From Polaromonas sp. UBA4122 (GTDB lineage Bacteria; Pseudomonadota; Gammaproteobacteria; Burkholderiales; Burkholderiaceae_C): a DNA stretch of 34,294 nucleotides. The notes beneath the pieces were generated by a model. The model had not been told where the DNA came from. It ran no database searches and worked only from the letters and a program-made list of their open reading frames with translations. Both the position numbers and the translations under genes were made by a program. Within the stretch, counting starts at the first letter, position 1; each line of letters begins with the position of its first letter. Below are positions 16,172-24,968 of this stretch, piece by piece. The DNA is taken from NCBI GenBank assembly GCA_002381615.1, contig DFWY01000107.1:1-34294 (forward strand), read 5' to 3'.

Positions 16172-17466
16172 CCGTCACGGTATTCCTCGTCAGCCTGCTG
16201 GCCGCCATGGCCGTTGGCATGCCCATTGCCTATGCCTTGCTCGTTTGCGGCGTGGCGCTCATGGGTTTTCTGGGGGCGACCAGCGGCCTGGTTACGTTTG
16301 ACAGCCAGATCCTGGCGCAGCGTTTTGTCGACGGCGCTGACAACTTCCCGCTGCTGGCGGTGCCCTTCTTCATGCTCGCCGGCGAATTCATGAACGCCGG
16401 CGGCTTGAGCCGGCGCATTGTCAATCTGGCCATGGCCTGGGTCGGCCATTTCCGGGGCGGTCTGGGTTATGTCACCGTGGTTGCCGCCGTGATCATGGCC
16501 TCGCTCTCGGGTTCCGCCGTGGCCGATACCGCAGCGCTTGCGGCCCTGCTTATTCCGATGATGCGGACAGCGGGCTACAACATCAACCGCTCCGCTGGCC
16601 TGATTGCGTCGGGCGGCATCATCGCCCCCGTTATTCCGCCCTCCATCGGGATGATTATTTTTGGGGTCGCGGGCAACGTCTCGATCACCAAGCTGTTTCT
16701 GGCCGGCATTGTCCCAGGGGTGCTGATGGGCGCTGCCGTCGGGCTGACCTGGTGGTGGGTGGCGAAAAAGGAAAAAGTTCAGCCTGCACCCAAACTTGCG
16801 ATACCGCTACGCCTGAAAATCACCGCTGAAGGAACCCTCGCCCTCGCCCTGCCCGTGATCATCATTGGCGGCATGAAACTGGGCGTGTTCACTCCCACCG
16901 AGGCGGCAGTGGTGGCGGCGGTTTACAGTTTTGCGGTGGGCATGTTTGTCTACCGCGAACTCAAATGGTCTGAGCTGTATCAGCTGGTGCTGACCGCAGG
17001 CAAGACGACGGCAGTGGTGATGTTTCTGGTGGGAGCGGCCATGGTCAGTGCCTGGCTCATCACGGTGGCCAACATTCCGACGGAAGTCGCCAACATGCTG
17101 GAGCCCTTCATGGGCAACAGGATGCTGCTGATGTTCATCATGATGGTGCTGATCGTGGTGGTTGGCACGGCGCTCGATTTCACGCCCACGGTGCTGATCC
17201 TCACGCCGGTGCTGATGCCTGTGGTGCTCAAGGCCGGGATCGATCCGGTTTACTTTGGCGTGTTGTTCATCATGAACAACGCCATCGGCCTGATCACACC
17301 GCCGGTGGGAACGGTGCTCAATGTCGTGTGTGGTGTTGCAAAAATTACCATGGACGACGCCTTCAAGGGCGTGCTGCCTTTCCTGCTGGCCCAGCTGGCC
17401 GTGCTTTTCCTGCTGGTTCTTTTTCCCCAAATCGTCACTGTGCCACTTCACTGGTGGATGCACTGA
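16168..17466 (+). CDS. dctM: TRAP transporter large membrane subunit (DctM)
   Basis: The large permease subunit that carries the substrate with sodium or proton coupling. The 432-residue protein is strongly hydrophobic with about 11-12 spans. DctM hallmarks include PLLAVPFFMLAGEFMNAGG, SLSGSAVADTAALAALLIPMM, IAPVIPPSIGMIIFG, FTPTEAAVVAAVY and GLITPPVGTVLNVV. GGGGA at 16156-16160 precedes the ATG. Its last 243 bases (17224-17466) are duplicated almost unchanged at 29566-29808. The dctP gene follows 59 bases later; that gap contains a tandem 10-mer, CGTCAATAGC, at 17481 and 17494. Confidence 0.93.
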   Translation: MTVTVFLVSLLAAMAVGMPIAYALLVCGVALMGFLGATSGLVTFDSQILAQRFVDGADNFPLLAVPFFMLAGEFMNAGGLSRRIVNLAMAWVGHFRGGLGYVTVVAAVIMASLSGSAVADTAALAALLIPMMRTAGYNINRSAGLIASGGIIAPVIPPSIGMIIFGVAGNVSITKLFLAGIVPGVLMGAAVGLTWWWVAKKEKVQPAPKLAIPLRLKITAEGTLALALPVIIIGGMKLGVFTPTEAAVVAAVYSFAVGMFVYRELKWSELYQLVLTAGKTTAVVMFLVGAAMVSAWLITVANIPTEVANMLEPFMGNRMLLMFIMMVLIVVVGTALDFTPTVLILTPVLMPVVLKAGIDPVYFGVLFIMNNAIGLITPPVGTVLNVVCGVAKITMDDAFKGVLPFLLAQLAVLFLLVLFPQIVTVPLHWWMH

Positions 17467-17525
17467 TGAGGCTTTTCCCGCGTCAATAGCAATCGTCAAT
17501 AGCTCTAACAACTAAAGGAAGCAAC

Positions 17526-18536
17526 ATGTTCAAACGAAGAACCCTCGTATCAGCCCTCGCCGGCGCAGCCCTGCTCGTCAGCACAGCGGCATTTGCGCAG
17601 TTTGCCGAGCGCACCATCAAGTTCACCAACGGCGTGGCCGAAGATCATCCGGTCGGGATGGGTGTCAAGAAAATGCAGGAAGTGCTCAATGCCAAGACCG
17701 GCGGCAAGATCAAGATCAATGCCTTCTGGAACAACGCGGCGGGTGGCGACCTGCAGGCCACGCAGGCACTGCGCGCGGGCACGCAGGAGATGGTGTGCAC
17801 CTCCAGCTCGCCGCTGGTGGGCATCATCAAGGAACTCGGCGTGTTTGACCTGCCTTTCCTGTTTGCCAACGAAAAAGAAGCGGATACCGTGCTGGATGGC
17901 CCGGCAGGCGCTTACTTCAACAAGAAACTCGAAGAAGCCGGTCTCGTCAATCTCGCTTATTGGGAAAACGGGTTTCGCAACCTGACCAACAACAAGCGCC
18001 CTGTGGCCAAAGTCGAAGACTTTGAGGGTATCAAGGTTCGCGTCATGCAGAACAGCATCTTCCTGGACACCTTCAAGACGCTGGGCACCAACGCCGTTCC
18101 GATGAACTTCGGCGAAGTGTTCACCGCGCTGGAAACCAAGACCATCGACGGTCAGGAAAACCCGTTCGTCACGATTGAAACGTCCAAGTTCAACGAGGTG
18201 CAAAAGTACCTGAGCGTGACGCGCCATGCCTACACGCCGTTTCTGATCCTCTACAGCAAAAAACTGTGGGACCAGCTCAATCCGCAAGAGCAGGCCGTGC
18301 TGCGCGAAGCCGCTATAGCGGGCCAGAAGGTGGAGCGTACCGCTCTTCGCGCGCAGTCGGAAAAATCGCTGGCCAGCCTGAAAGCCAAGGGCATGGTCGT
18401 CAACGAGATTACCCCGGCCGAGCAGGCCCGCATGTTTGCGAAGGTCAAGCCGGTGTATGACAAAAACCTGCCAACGATTGGTGCTGAGCCGGTCAACGTC
18501 GTGATGGATGCCCTGAAAAAGGTGCGCGGCCACTGA
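17526..18536 (+). CDS. dctP: TRAP transporter periplasmic binding protein (DctP), copy 1
   Basis: The periplasmic receptor of the TRAP system. The 336-residue product has a signal peptide (MFKRRTLVSALAGAALLV..AAFA, cleavage near residue 24) and the DctP fold. The ligand-site region IKVRVMQNSIFLDTFK contains the arginine that normally binds the substrate carboxylate, followed by MNFGEVFTALETKTIDGQEN. AAAGGAA at 17514-17520 is a strong Shine-Dalgarno. A hairpin terminator follows the stop by about 20 bases, which should leave dctP more abundant than the dehydratases downstream. Context with an FCD regulator and aldonate enzymes suggests an aldonate or uronate ligand. A paralogue lies at 29853. 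Confidence 0.93.
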   Translation: MFKRRTLVSALAGAALLVSTAAFAQFAERTIKFTNGVAEDHPVGMGVKKMQEVLNAKTGGKIKINAFWNNAAGGDLQATQALRAGTQEMVCTSSSPLVGIIKELGVFDLPFLFANEKEADTVLDGPAGAYFNKKLEEAGLVNLAYWENGFRNLTNNKRPVAKVEDFEGIKVRVMQNSIFLDTFKTLGTNAVPMNFGEVFTALETKTIDGQENPFVTIETSKFNEVQKYLSVTRHAYTPFLILYSKKLWDQLNPQEQAVLREAAIAGQKVERTALRAQSEKSLASLKAKGMVVNEITPAEQARMFAKVKPVYDKNLPTIGAEPVNVVMDALKKVRGH

Positions 18537-18557
18537 TTCAGTCTGTAGCATTGTGTG

Positions 18558-18591
18558 AAGGCCGCCAGGGGCAACCCTCGCGGCCTTTTTT
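18558..18591 (+). terminator. Rho-independent terminator after dctP copy 1
   Basis: Stem AAGGCCGC (18558-18565) pairs with GCGGCCTT (18580-18587); after one C/C mismatch, AGGG (18567-18570) pairs with CCCT (18575-18578) around a GCAA tetraloop, and a T run reaches 18591. It sits between dctP and the dehydratase of the same apparent operon, so partial termination is likely. Confidence 0.9.
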
Positions 18592-18618
18592 CGGCGTCTG
18601 TTTTCTGGAGTCTGAATT

Positions 18619-19830
18619 GTGAAAATCACCGAGATCGAAACCATTCGCCTGGGCGAGTTCCCCAACATCATCTGGGTGCGCATCCATACCGATGAGGGGC
18701 TGACCGGGCTGGGCGAAACCTTCATGGGCGCGGCAGCCGTGGAAGCCTATTTGCACGAATGGGCGGCGCCCAAGCTGCTGGGGCAGGACCCGCTGGCCAT
18801 CGAAGCGCGCAACCGCGACATCACCGGCTACCTGGGCTGGCGCGGCTCCGGTGTGGAAACGCGCGGCAACTCGGCCGTGGACATTGCGCTGTGGGATATT
18901 TTTGGCAAGGCTGCCAATATGCCGGTGCACACCGCCCTGGGTGGCAAGAGCCGCGACGCCATTCGCATCTACAACACCTGCGCCGGCTACCAGTATGTGC
19001 GCAGCACTGTCAACCAGAACACGGCGAACTGGGGCCTGGGTTCTGCCAGGGACAAAAATGCCGGGCCTTACGAAGACCTGGAAGGCTTTTTGCACCGTGC
19101 CGATGAGGTCGCGCAGTCGCTGCTGTCCGAAGGCATCACGGCCATGAAGATCTGGCCGTTTGACCCCGCTGCGGAAAAAAGCCATGGCCAGTACATCAGC
19201 AATGAAGATCTGGATGCCGCGCTGGAGCCTTTTCGCAAGATTCGCAACGCCGTCGGCGACAAGATGGACATCATGGTGGAGTTTCACAGCTTGTGGCGCT
19301 TGCCCATGGCGCAAAAAATCGCGCGTGCGCTCAAGCCCTTCAACACCTTCTGGCACGAAGACGCCATCCGCATGGATTCGTTGGACCTGCTCAAGCAATA
19401 CGCCAAAGATTGCGAGGCCCTGATTTGCGCCAGTGAAACGCTGAGCTACAAATGGGGCTTCAAGGACTATTTGCAAACCGGCGTGGCCGGGGTGGCCATG
19501 TTGGACCTGAGCTGGTGCGGCGGACTGACCGAAGCGCGCAAAATTGCCGCCATGGCCGACGCGTGGCAGTTGCCGGTGGCGCCGCACGACTGCACCGGGC
19601 CGGTGGTCTGGGCGGCGTCGACGCACTTGTCGCTGCACGCACCCAACGCGCTGATCCAGGAGAGCGTTCGCGCTTTCTTCACGGGCTGGTATAAGGAACT
19701 GGTGACCGAATTGCCCAGCGTGAAAAATGGCATGATCAGTCTCAATGACAAGCCCGGGCTTGGACTGGAGTTGCTGCCTGATCTGCACAAGCGCGCGGAT
19801 GCCACGGTGCGGATCTCGGTGCCGGATTAA
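18619..19830 (+). CDS. Enolase-superfamily acid-sugar dehydratase, galactonate dehydratase-like active site
   Basis: A mandelate-racemase-subgroup enzyme expected to dehydrate an aldonate to its 2-keto-3-deoxy acid using a divalent metal. The 403-residue protein has the capping domain (about 1-115) and barrel. Metal ligands are Glu221, Glu247 and Glu273, each 26 residues apart, with His223 two residues after the first ligand and His323 in PHDCTGP. This matches the GalD pattern (D183, E209, E235, H185, H285) in spacing, with Glu for Asp at the first ligand. There is no KxK motif, so the base/acid pair is histidine-type. It starts with GTG at 18619, behind the same TTCTGGAGTCT ribosome-binding sequence as dctQ. 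A decayed copy exists at 30936-31217. The exact sugar acid is unknown. Confidence 0.87.
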   Translation: MKITEIETIRLGEFPNIIWVRIHTDEGLTGLGETFMGAAAVEAYLHEWAAPKLLGQDPLAIEARNRDITGYLGWRGSGVETRGNSAVDIALWDIFGKAANMPVHTALGGKSRDAIRIYNTCAGYQYVRSTVNQNTANWGLGSARDKNAGPYEDLEGFLHRADEVAQSLLSEGITAMKIWPFDPAAEKSHGQYISNEDLDAALEPFRKIRNAVGDKMDIMVEFHSLWRLPMAQKIARALKPFNTFWHEDAIRMDSLDLLKQYAKDCEALICASETLSYKWGFKDYLQTGVAGVAMLDLSWCGGLTEARKIAAMADAWQLPVAPHDCTGPVVWAASTHLSLHAPNALIQESVRAFFTGWYKELVTELPSVKNGMISLNDKPGLGLELLPDLHKRADATVRISVPD

Positions 19831-19864
19831 AGCGTCCGGGTCAAACAGAAACCGGAGTTTTTCC

Positions 19865-20977
19865 ATGAAAATCAAATCAGTCCTTCCTTTCATCCTGCAC
19901 GTGCCTGTCACCGACGCGCAGATTGCCGACAGCACCCACACCATCTCGCACTGGGGTGTGGTGGGTGCACAGATTGAAACTGAAGACGGCCTGACGGGCT
20001 ACGGCTTTACGGGCACGCATGCCCATTTGCCCAGCGATCAGCTCATCGCGCGCTGTATCGAAACCTGCCATGCCCCTCTTCTGGTGGGAGAAAACGCCAG
20101 TGACATCAATCGGTTGTGGCACAAAATAGCCCACAACCCGGCGCTGCAGTGGGTCGGGCGCGCAGGCATCACCACGCTGGCGCATGCGGCGATCGATGTG
20201 GCGCTGTGGGACCTAAAAGCCAAGGCGGCACAGCAACCCTTGTGGAAATTGCTTGGTGGCCAGGTGCGTGACAAGGTCCGCGCTTACAACACCGATATTG
20301 GCTGGCTCAGCATTGCCGATGACAAGCTGGTGGAAGGTGCGAAGCGTGCGGTGGCGCAGGGCTTTACCGGCATCAAGATCAAGGTCGGCTCCACCGTCGG
20401 GCGTGATCTGCGGCGTCTGGTCGCAGTGCGCCAGGCGATCGGCCCCGACGTCACGCTGGCCATTGATGGCAACGGTAAGTGGGACTTGCCCACCTGCCTG
20501 CGCTTTTGCCGCGCGGCGCAGGATTTCGATGTGTTCTGGTTCGAGGAGCCGTTGTGGCACGACGACGTGAAGGGCCACGCGCAACTCGCGCGCGCCACCC
20601 CCATCCCGGTGGCCCTGGGCGAGCAGTTGTACACACCCGATGCGTTTTCAGAGTTCCTCAATCAGCAGGCCATCCACTGGGTGCAGCCCGACGTGACGCG
20701 CATGGCCGGCCTGACCGATGTGCTGCGGGTGTGCGAGACAGCACACGCCTTTCGCCTGCCGGTGGCGCCGCACGCGGGGGACATGAGCCAGGTGCATGTG
20801 CACCTGTCGTACGCCCATCCTGCCTGCGAGGTGCTTGAATACATTCCATGGATCAAGGACTGCTTCACCGACCCGGCCGAGGTGGTTGATGGTTATTTCC
20901 GGCTACCTCGACTGCCCGGTGCGGGTACGTCGCCCACCGCAGCTGCATGGAGGCAATACCGGCAAGCCACGGCCTGA
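19865..20977 (+). CDS. Enolase-superfamily enzyme, mandelate racemase type (KxK and His-Asp dyad)
   Basis: A second superfamily member, of 370 residues, with a different catalytic set. It has Lys171-x-Lys173 (KIKVG), metal ligands Asp201, Glu227 and Glu253 (26-residue spacing), and an Asp276/His303 dyad, the two-base arrangement of mandelate racemase and of several acid-sugar dehydratases (fuconate, rhamnonate, talarate/galactarate types). The ATG at 19865 follows the first dehydratase by 34 bases. Having Lys and His bases on opposite faces allows it to act on C2 epimers or to epimerise, which would complement the GalD-like enzyme beside it. Nothing in the sequence alone settles the substrate. 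Confidence 0.86.
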   Translation: MKIKSVLPFILHVPVTDAQIADSTHTISHWGVVGAQIETEDGLTGYGFTGTHAHLPSDQLIARCIETCHAPLLVGENASDINRLWHKIAHNPALQWVGRAGITTLAHAAIDVALWDLKAKAAQQPLWKLLGGQVRDKVRAYNTDIGWLSIADDKLVEGAKRAVAQGFTGIKIKVGSTVGRDLRRLVAVRQAIGPDVTLAIDGNGKWDLPTCLRFCRAAQDFDVFWFEEPLWHDDVKGHAQLARATPIPVALGEQLYTPDAFSEFLNQQAIHWVQPDVTRMAGLTDVLRVCETAHAFRLPVAPHAGDMSQVHVHLSYAHPACEVLEYIPWIKDCFTDPAEVVDGYFRLPRLPGAGTSPTAAAWRQYRQATA

Positions 20978-21063
20978 GCCGGTGTGCCATGTCTCTTCTG
21001 CTTGCGCGAACGCCATTTCATGACTTAAATGTACTTACGATTGACCTAAAAAATAGTTAAACA

Positions 21064-21972
21064 ATGTCGAACGACATTACCGACCTGCGTTTCTTCGTGG
21101 CGCTCACCGAAAGCGGTTCTCTGGCCGAGGCGGCGCGGCGCATGGATGTGACGCCGTCGGCGGTATCGCAGCGCCTGCGGCAACTGGAGACCCGCCTGAG
21201 CCTGCACCTGGTCCACCGCAGCACCCGGCGCTTCAGTCTCACCGACGAGGGCGAGTTGTTCAATGCGGGCGCCGTCGGTCTGCTCGCAGACCTCGATGAC
21301 CTGACCGACACCCTGCGCGCGCGCTCGGGCGAGGTCGCTGGGACGTTGCATGTTTGCGGTCCCCTGGGTTTTGGCCGACACCACCTGGCGGCCGCCATTG
21401 CCGACTTCCATACCCTGCATCCCCGGCTGATAGTTTCCCTGTCACTCAGCGACGTGGTGCCGGAGGCCGATGCGAATCGATTCGACATGATCGTGCACAT
21501 CGGCAATCTCACAGATTCGAGTATGGTCGCCTACCCGATCGCGCCCAATGCGCGCTTCGTTTGCGCCGCGCCCGACTATCTGGCCCGTCCCCCGGCGCCG
21601 CGCGAGCCGCAGGAGCTGGCCACGCACCATTGCATTGTGCTGCGCGAAAATCAGGAAGACGTGACCCTGTGGCGTTTCAGGAAGAGCCGCAACGAGGTCT
21701 CGGTCCGGGTGCCGGCGATCCTGAGTAGCAACGATGGCGACGTTGTGCGGCAGTGGGCGCTCAGGGGCAAGGGAGTGATCATGCGCTCGGAATGGGACGT
21801 GGCTGAAAACCTGGCCGCAGGCCGACTGGTGCGCGTGCTGAAAGACTGGCGCCTGCCCGATGCCGACGTCGTGGCTCTGGTGGACCGGCGCCACGGAATG
21901 GCGGCGCGCGTGAAGCTGTTTCTGTCCTTCCTGCAGGCGCGTTTCAAGCCTGTGCCGCCGTGGCGGCGGTAA
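21064..21972 (+). CDS. LysR-family transcriptional regulator
   Basis: A 302-residue LysR protein: N-terminal helix-turn-helix (about 5-63: LRFFVALTESGSLAEAARRM, TPSAVSQRLRQLE, RSTRRFSLTDEG) and a periplasmic-binding-like effector domain (about 90-295). It is transcribed in the same direction as the dehydratases, 86 bases after them. LysR proteins of this CrgA/DsdC-like branch usually act on an adjacent gene; here the downstream side is occupied by transposase debris and then the Bug gene, so the target may be the Bug/aldolase pair at 22583. The DNA just upstream (21020-21063) is AT-rich and probably holds its promoter. Confidence 0.9.
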   Translation: MSNDITDLRFFVALTESGSLAEAARRMDVTPSAVSQRLRQLETRLSLHLVHRSTRRFSLTDEGELFNAGAVGLLADLDDLTDTLRARSGEVAGTLHVCGPLGFGRHHLAAAIADFHTLHPRLIVSLSLSDVVPEADANRFDMIVHIGNLTDSSMVAYPIAPNARFVCAAPDYLARPPAPREPQELATHHCIVLRENQEDVTLWRFRKSRNEVSVRVPAILSSNDGDVVRQWALRGKGVIMRSEWDVAENLAAGRLVRVLKDWRLPDADVVALVDRRHGMAARVKLFLSFLQARFKPVPPWRR

Positions 21973-22145
21973 TACAGGATGGAGCGGCAATCAGCGCGAA
22001 AGCGAAATGCAGGGGAATGCCAACTGTGGCGGATGTCAAGAACTGGCGCGGCTGGCGGGGATCGGGGCTGCACGAGATGGCACAGCAGGGCATGCGGCAA
22101 CCTCATCGATAAGACGAGGTCCGTATAGAAGCCGCATCAGAAGCC

Positions 22146-22460
22146 TCACAAACTTGAAACGAACTCAGAAGTTTCTGGCTGAAAGCGTAGCATCGTTTGT
22201 TTGGAGATGGTGCCGATGTTGACAAAGAACACAGCCTCTTCACCTTCCTGAAATTGAAACAACGCCCGCATGCGAGGTGAAGACATGGCCTGACCGGCCA
22301 ACACATTGCTGGCGTCGTTGAAGGATTTAAACCCGGCTTGGGTTTTGTGATCCCCTTCACCGATCGATGGTCGTTCTCAATGATGTTGTTGAGATACTTG
22401 ATCATCATCGATGGCTGTTCATTATCGTCACGATTCGGCGAGTGGAAGCCGGCCTCAATT
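22146..22460 (-). pseudogene. Decayed IS6-like DDE transposase, C-terminal fragment with frameshift
   Basis: Reading the minus strand from about 22460 gives DDNEQPSMMIKYLNNIIEND then HRSVKGITKPKPG. YLNN-x-x-E-x-DH is the last catalytic block (Glu) of IS6-family DDE transposases. After KPKPG the frame shifts by one base and continues FKSFNDASNVLAGQAMSS to a TGA at 22146-22148. The N-terminal two thirds and the terminal inverted repeats are not visible. The flanking 21973-22145 holds nothing I can identify. The fragment separates the LysR gene from the Bug gene, and shows that this junction was once invaded. Confidence 0.75.
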
Positions 22461-22473
22461 CGTAAAAAAAACT

Positions 22474-22491
22474 AAACTATAGATGTAGTTT
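22474..22491. promoter_or_regulatory. Palindromic operator-like site upstream of the Bug gene
   Basis: AAACTA (22474-22479) and TAGTTT (22486-22491) form a perfect 6-bp inverted repeat around a 6-base spacer; an overlapping wider pair AAAACTA/TAGTTTT has an 11-base spacer (22468-22492). It lies in AT-rich DNA about 90 bases before the Bug start. The symmetry suits a LysR- or GntR-type operator, but no second copy was found. Confidence 0.45.
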
Positions 22492-22582
22492 TGATGAGTT
22501 TTATTTTTGAATGCCGGGCTTAGAATAAATTCGCAGGTCATATTTTTTGGCCCTTGATTCAACATTCTCGGAGGTCCGTGCC

Positions 22583-23554
22583 ATGCGAAAACGTTTCCTG
22601 TTGCTCACTCTTGTCCTTGCTGCGCTGGCGACCGTGTCGATGCCGGGCCTGGCGGCCTATCCCGACAAGCCAATCCGCCTGATCGTGCCGTCGGGCGCTG
22701 GCGGCGCCCCCGACGTACTGATGCGCACATTGGCCCTGCAGCTGTCGCAGCAGATGGGCGTGCCTTTCGTGATCGACAACAAGCCCGGTGGCTCGTACAC
22801 GATTGGCACCATGGACCTGGTTCACTCTCCGGCCGACGGCTATACGCTGGCCTACGGCAACGTCGTCTCGTTGGCCACCAACCGCTCGCTCCTGGCCAAC
22901 GTGCCTTACGACGTGGACAAGGACCTGACGCTGATCTCGAACACGCTGCGCCTGGTCAACCTGATGATCGTGAACAACAGCCTGCCGGTCAAAACCGTGC
23001 CCGAGCTGATCGCCTATGCCAAGAAGAATCCGGGCAAGCTGGCCTTCGCCTCGGACGGTAATGGCACCACCGCCCACCTGGGGATGGAGCTCTTCAAATC
23101 CATGACCGGCACCTACATGCTGCATGTGCCCTACCGCGCGGTGACGGCGGCTATGACCGACCTTATCGGCGGCAGCGTTCAGCTCATGATGGTCAACACG
23201 CCGGTGTCCGGTCCGCAAGTTCAGGCGGGCCGGGTGCGGGCCCTGGGTATTTCGTCCAGCCAGCGCTCGCCCGCCTACCCTGACATTCCCACCATTGCCG
23301 AATCTGGCGTGCCGGGCTTCGAGGTGGTGGCCTGGGGTGGCATTATCGGGCCGGCCAACATGCCTAAGGACATCGTGACCCGTCTCAATGCCGAAATTCG
23401 TACCGCGCTGGCCAGTCCGGCGGTGCGCGAGCGCTTCAAGGCGCTGGGTGCGGAGACTGTCCCCAGCACGCCGGAGGAATTCCGTGAGCTCGCGCGTCGC
23501 GAGACGGTCAAATGGGCCAAGGTCGTCAAGTTCTCGGGCGCAAAGATCGATTGA
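22583..23554 (+). CDS. Bug/TctC-family periplasmic binding protein (orphan)
   Basis: A 323-residue extracytoplasmic receptor with a signal peptide (MRKRFLLLTLVLAALATVS.., cleavage near GLA at residue 24-25) and the Bug fold: YPDKPIRLIVPSGAGGAPDVLMR, DNKPGGSYTIGTMDLVHSPADGYTL, HVPYRAVTAAMTDLIGGSVQ. GGAGG at 22570-22574 supports the ATG at 22583. No TctA/TctB genes are adjacent, as is common for Bug proteins in Burkholderiales. It may share the TctAB pair at 4792-6867 or act as a sensor. It is followed 37 bases later by a D-hydroxyaspartate-aldolase-like gene, so its ligand may feed that enzyme. Confidence 0.9.
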   Translation: MRKRFLLLTLVLAALATVSMPGLAAYPDKPIRLIVPSGAGGAPDVLMRTLALQLSQQMGVPFVIDNKPGGSYTIGTMDLVHSPADGYTLAYGNVVSLATNRSLLANVPYDVDKDLTLISNTLRLVNLMIVNNSLPVKTVPELIAYAKKNPGKLAFASDGNGTTAHLGMELFKSMTGTYMLHVPYRAVTAAMTDLIGGSVQLMMVNTPVSGPQVQAGRVRALGISSSQRSPAYPDIPTIAESGVPGFEVVAWGGIIGPANMPKDIVTRLNAEIRTALASPAVRERFKALGAETVPSTPEEFRELARRETVKWAKVVKFSGAKID

Positions 23555-23591
23555 AAGGCACCCGGATTTCCCCAATGAGCCCCGTTCACCC

Positions 23592-24707
23592 ATGAGCCCC
23601 TGGCCAGCCGCACGACCCGGCGATCACCTCAGCGCGGTCGATACGCCCGCGCTAATTCTTGACCTCGATGCGTTCGAGCGCAATCTGGAACGCATGGCTG
23701 CGGCGCTGCGCGGGAGTAACGTGCGCCTGCGTGCCCATGCCAAGAGCCACAAGTGTCCGCAGATTGCCTTGCGTCAGGTGGCGCTGGGTGCGGTTGGCAT
23801 CTGCTGCCAGAAGGTCAGCGAGGCGGCTGTGTTTGTGGAGGCCGGCATCAAGGATGTTCTGGTTACCAACGAGGTGATGGGAGACATCAAGCTGCGCCAT
23901 CTGGTCGCACTGGCGCGCACCGCACGCATTGGCGTGTTGGTCGATCACCCGCAGCAGGTGCAGGCGCTGGCCGCTGCGGTGCAGGCGCAGGCGGTGACGC
24001 TGGATGTCTATGTCGAGGTCAATGTGGGTGCAAACCGCTGCGGTGTTGCCCCCGGAGAGGAGGCGGTGCAGCTGGCGCGGCAGATTGCGGCCAATCCGCC
24101 GCTGCGTTTTGCAGGCCTGCAGTGCTACCACGGCCAAGCCCAGCATCTGCGCGCGCCGCAGGACCGCGCTACGGCCATTGGCAGCGCCGTTGAGGCCGCG
24201 CGGGTGACCCGACAAGCCATTGAGGGCTGCGGTATCACCGTCGAACGTGTGACGGGTGCGGGTACCGGCAGCTTTGTGCATGAGCGCGACTCTGGTGTCT
24301 TCAACGAAATCCAGGCCGGTTCCTATGTCTTCATGGATCGCGACTATGGCGACAACCAGCGTGGTGAAGGTGACATCGCGTTCGAGCATGCCCTGTTCGT
24401 GCGCACCACCGTCATGAGCCGGACTACCGCTGCGCGCGCCGTGGTTGACGCCGGCCTGAAGGCGTCCAGCGTGGACTCGGGCCTGCCCACCGTGTGGCAG
24501 CGAGCTGATCTGCGCTATGTGAAAGCCGCCGACGAGCATGGTGTGCTGAGTACCGCCGATGCTGCCACGGTGGCGCTGGGCGACCCACTGATGCTGGTGC
24601 CTGGTCATTGCGACCCGACCGTCAATCTTTATGACGAACTGGTCTGCGTGCGCGGCGAGTTAGTCGAGGCCATCTGGCCGATTGCCGCGCGCGGCGCGCT
24701 GCTGTGA
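23592..24707 (+). CDS. D-3-hydroxyaspartate/D-threonine aldolase-like PLP enzyme (BhcC-like)
   Basis: A fold type III PLP enzyme of the DSD1/D-threonine aldolase family; 371 residues. The PLP lysine is expected at Lys51 (AHAKSHKC). The metal site near the C-terminus reads PGHCDPT, placing His339 and Asp341 as the His-x-Asp pair found in D-threonine and D-3-hydroxyaspartate aldolases. From memory it shares long blocks with Paracoccus beta-hydroxyaspartate aldolase (BhcC): GICCQKVSEA, IKDVLVTNEV, GAGTGSF, VVDAGLKASSVDSGLP, DEHGV and LVPGHCDPT. Expected reaction: D-hydroxyaspartate to or from glycine + glyoxylate, or D-threonine-type cleavage. The ATG at 23592 is chosen from homology; it lies 37 bases after the Bug gene. 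Confidence 0.85.
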   Translation: MSPWPAARPGDHLSAVDTPALILDLDAFERNLERMAAALRGSNVRLRAHAKSHKCPQIALRQVALGAVGICCQKVSEAAVFVEAGIKDVLVTNEVMGDIKLRHLVALARTARIGVLVDHPQQVQALAAAVQAQAVTLDVYVEVNVGANRCGVAPGEEAVQLARQIAANPPLRFAGLQCYHGQAQHLRAPQDRATAIGSAVEAARVTRQAIEGCGITVERVTGAGTGSFVHERDSGVFNEIQAGSYVFMDRDYGDNQRGEGDIAFEHALFVRTTVMSRTTAARAVVDAGLKASSVDSGLPTVWQRADLRYVKAADEHGVLSTADAATVALGDPLMLVPGHCDPTVNLYDELVCVRGELVEAIWPIAARGALL

Positions 24708-24786
24708 ATCCGGGGGTGTTCGGTGAGGTCGTGCAGGGTTTGGTTTTCATTACCCGGAGCGCGCGGCGGAGTTGCAGGTCAAGGCC

Positions 24787-24930
24787 ATGAGTTGCAACAG
24801 GCTACTGCGGCTGGTTCTTGACGACATCGCAAAAAGAACGGTGAAGCAGTTCGGACGTGAACGCGAGCACTGGACACGGCTGCATCTTGATGCGCTGCGT
24901 CGCAAGCTCGATCACGAACGTCCCGAGTAG
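24787..24930 (+). CDS. Short unrecognised ORF, probable gene remnant
   Basis: A 47-residue frame (MSCNRLLRLVLDDIAKRTVK and on to DHERPE), rich in Arg/Lys/His. The frame stays open upstream to about 24730 (HYPERAAELQVKAM), so it looks like the C-terminal end of a longer, lost protein. The family was not recognised. It fills most of the 261-base gap between the aldolase and the 3-hydroxyisobutyrate-dehydrogenase-like gene, and may mark another decayed insertion. Confidence 0.3.
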   Translation: MSCNRLLRLVLDDIAKRTVKQFGREREHWTRLHLDALRRKLDHERPE

Positions 24931-24968
24931 GCAGGCTGATTGGAAAAGAAACTATGAAAGGAATGGAC

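Larger units (their letters stand above)
17224..19557 (+). repeat. Parent copy of a segmental duplication (dctM end - dctP - dehydratase)
   Basis: Bases from 17224 to about 19557 correspond, gene by gene and including the intergenic terminator, to 29566-31217. The first boundary falls at GTGCTCAAGGCCGGGAT in dctM. The second copy has lost about 680 bases of the dehydratase gene. The leader between dctM and dctP differs between copies, while the coding parts and the terminator are conserved. Confidence 0.85.

Noticed and set aside
17481-17503. Tandem CGTCAATAGC pair before dctP as an operator
   Set aside because: Only two short direct copies with no dyad, absent before dctP copy 2; no support for binding.
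17550-18725. A 391-residue minus-strand frame opposite dctP (a similar one lies opposite copy 2 at 29976-30554)
   Set aside because: Antisense frames recur in both paralogues only because the coding strand is conserved; no motifs or ribosome-binding site.
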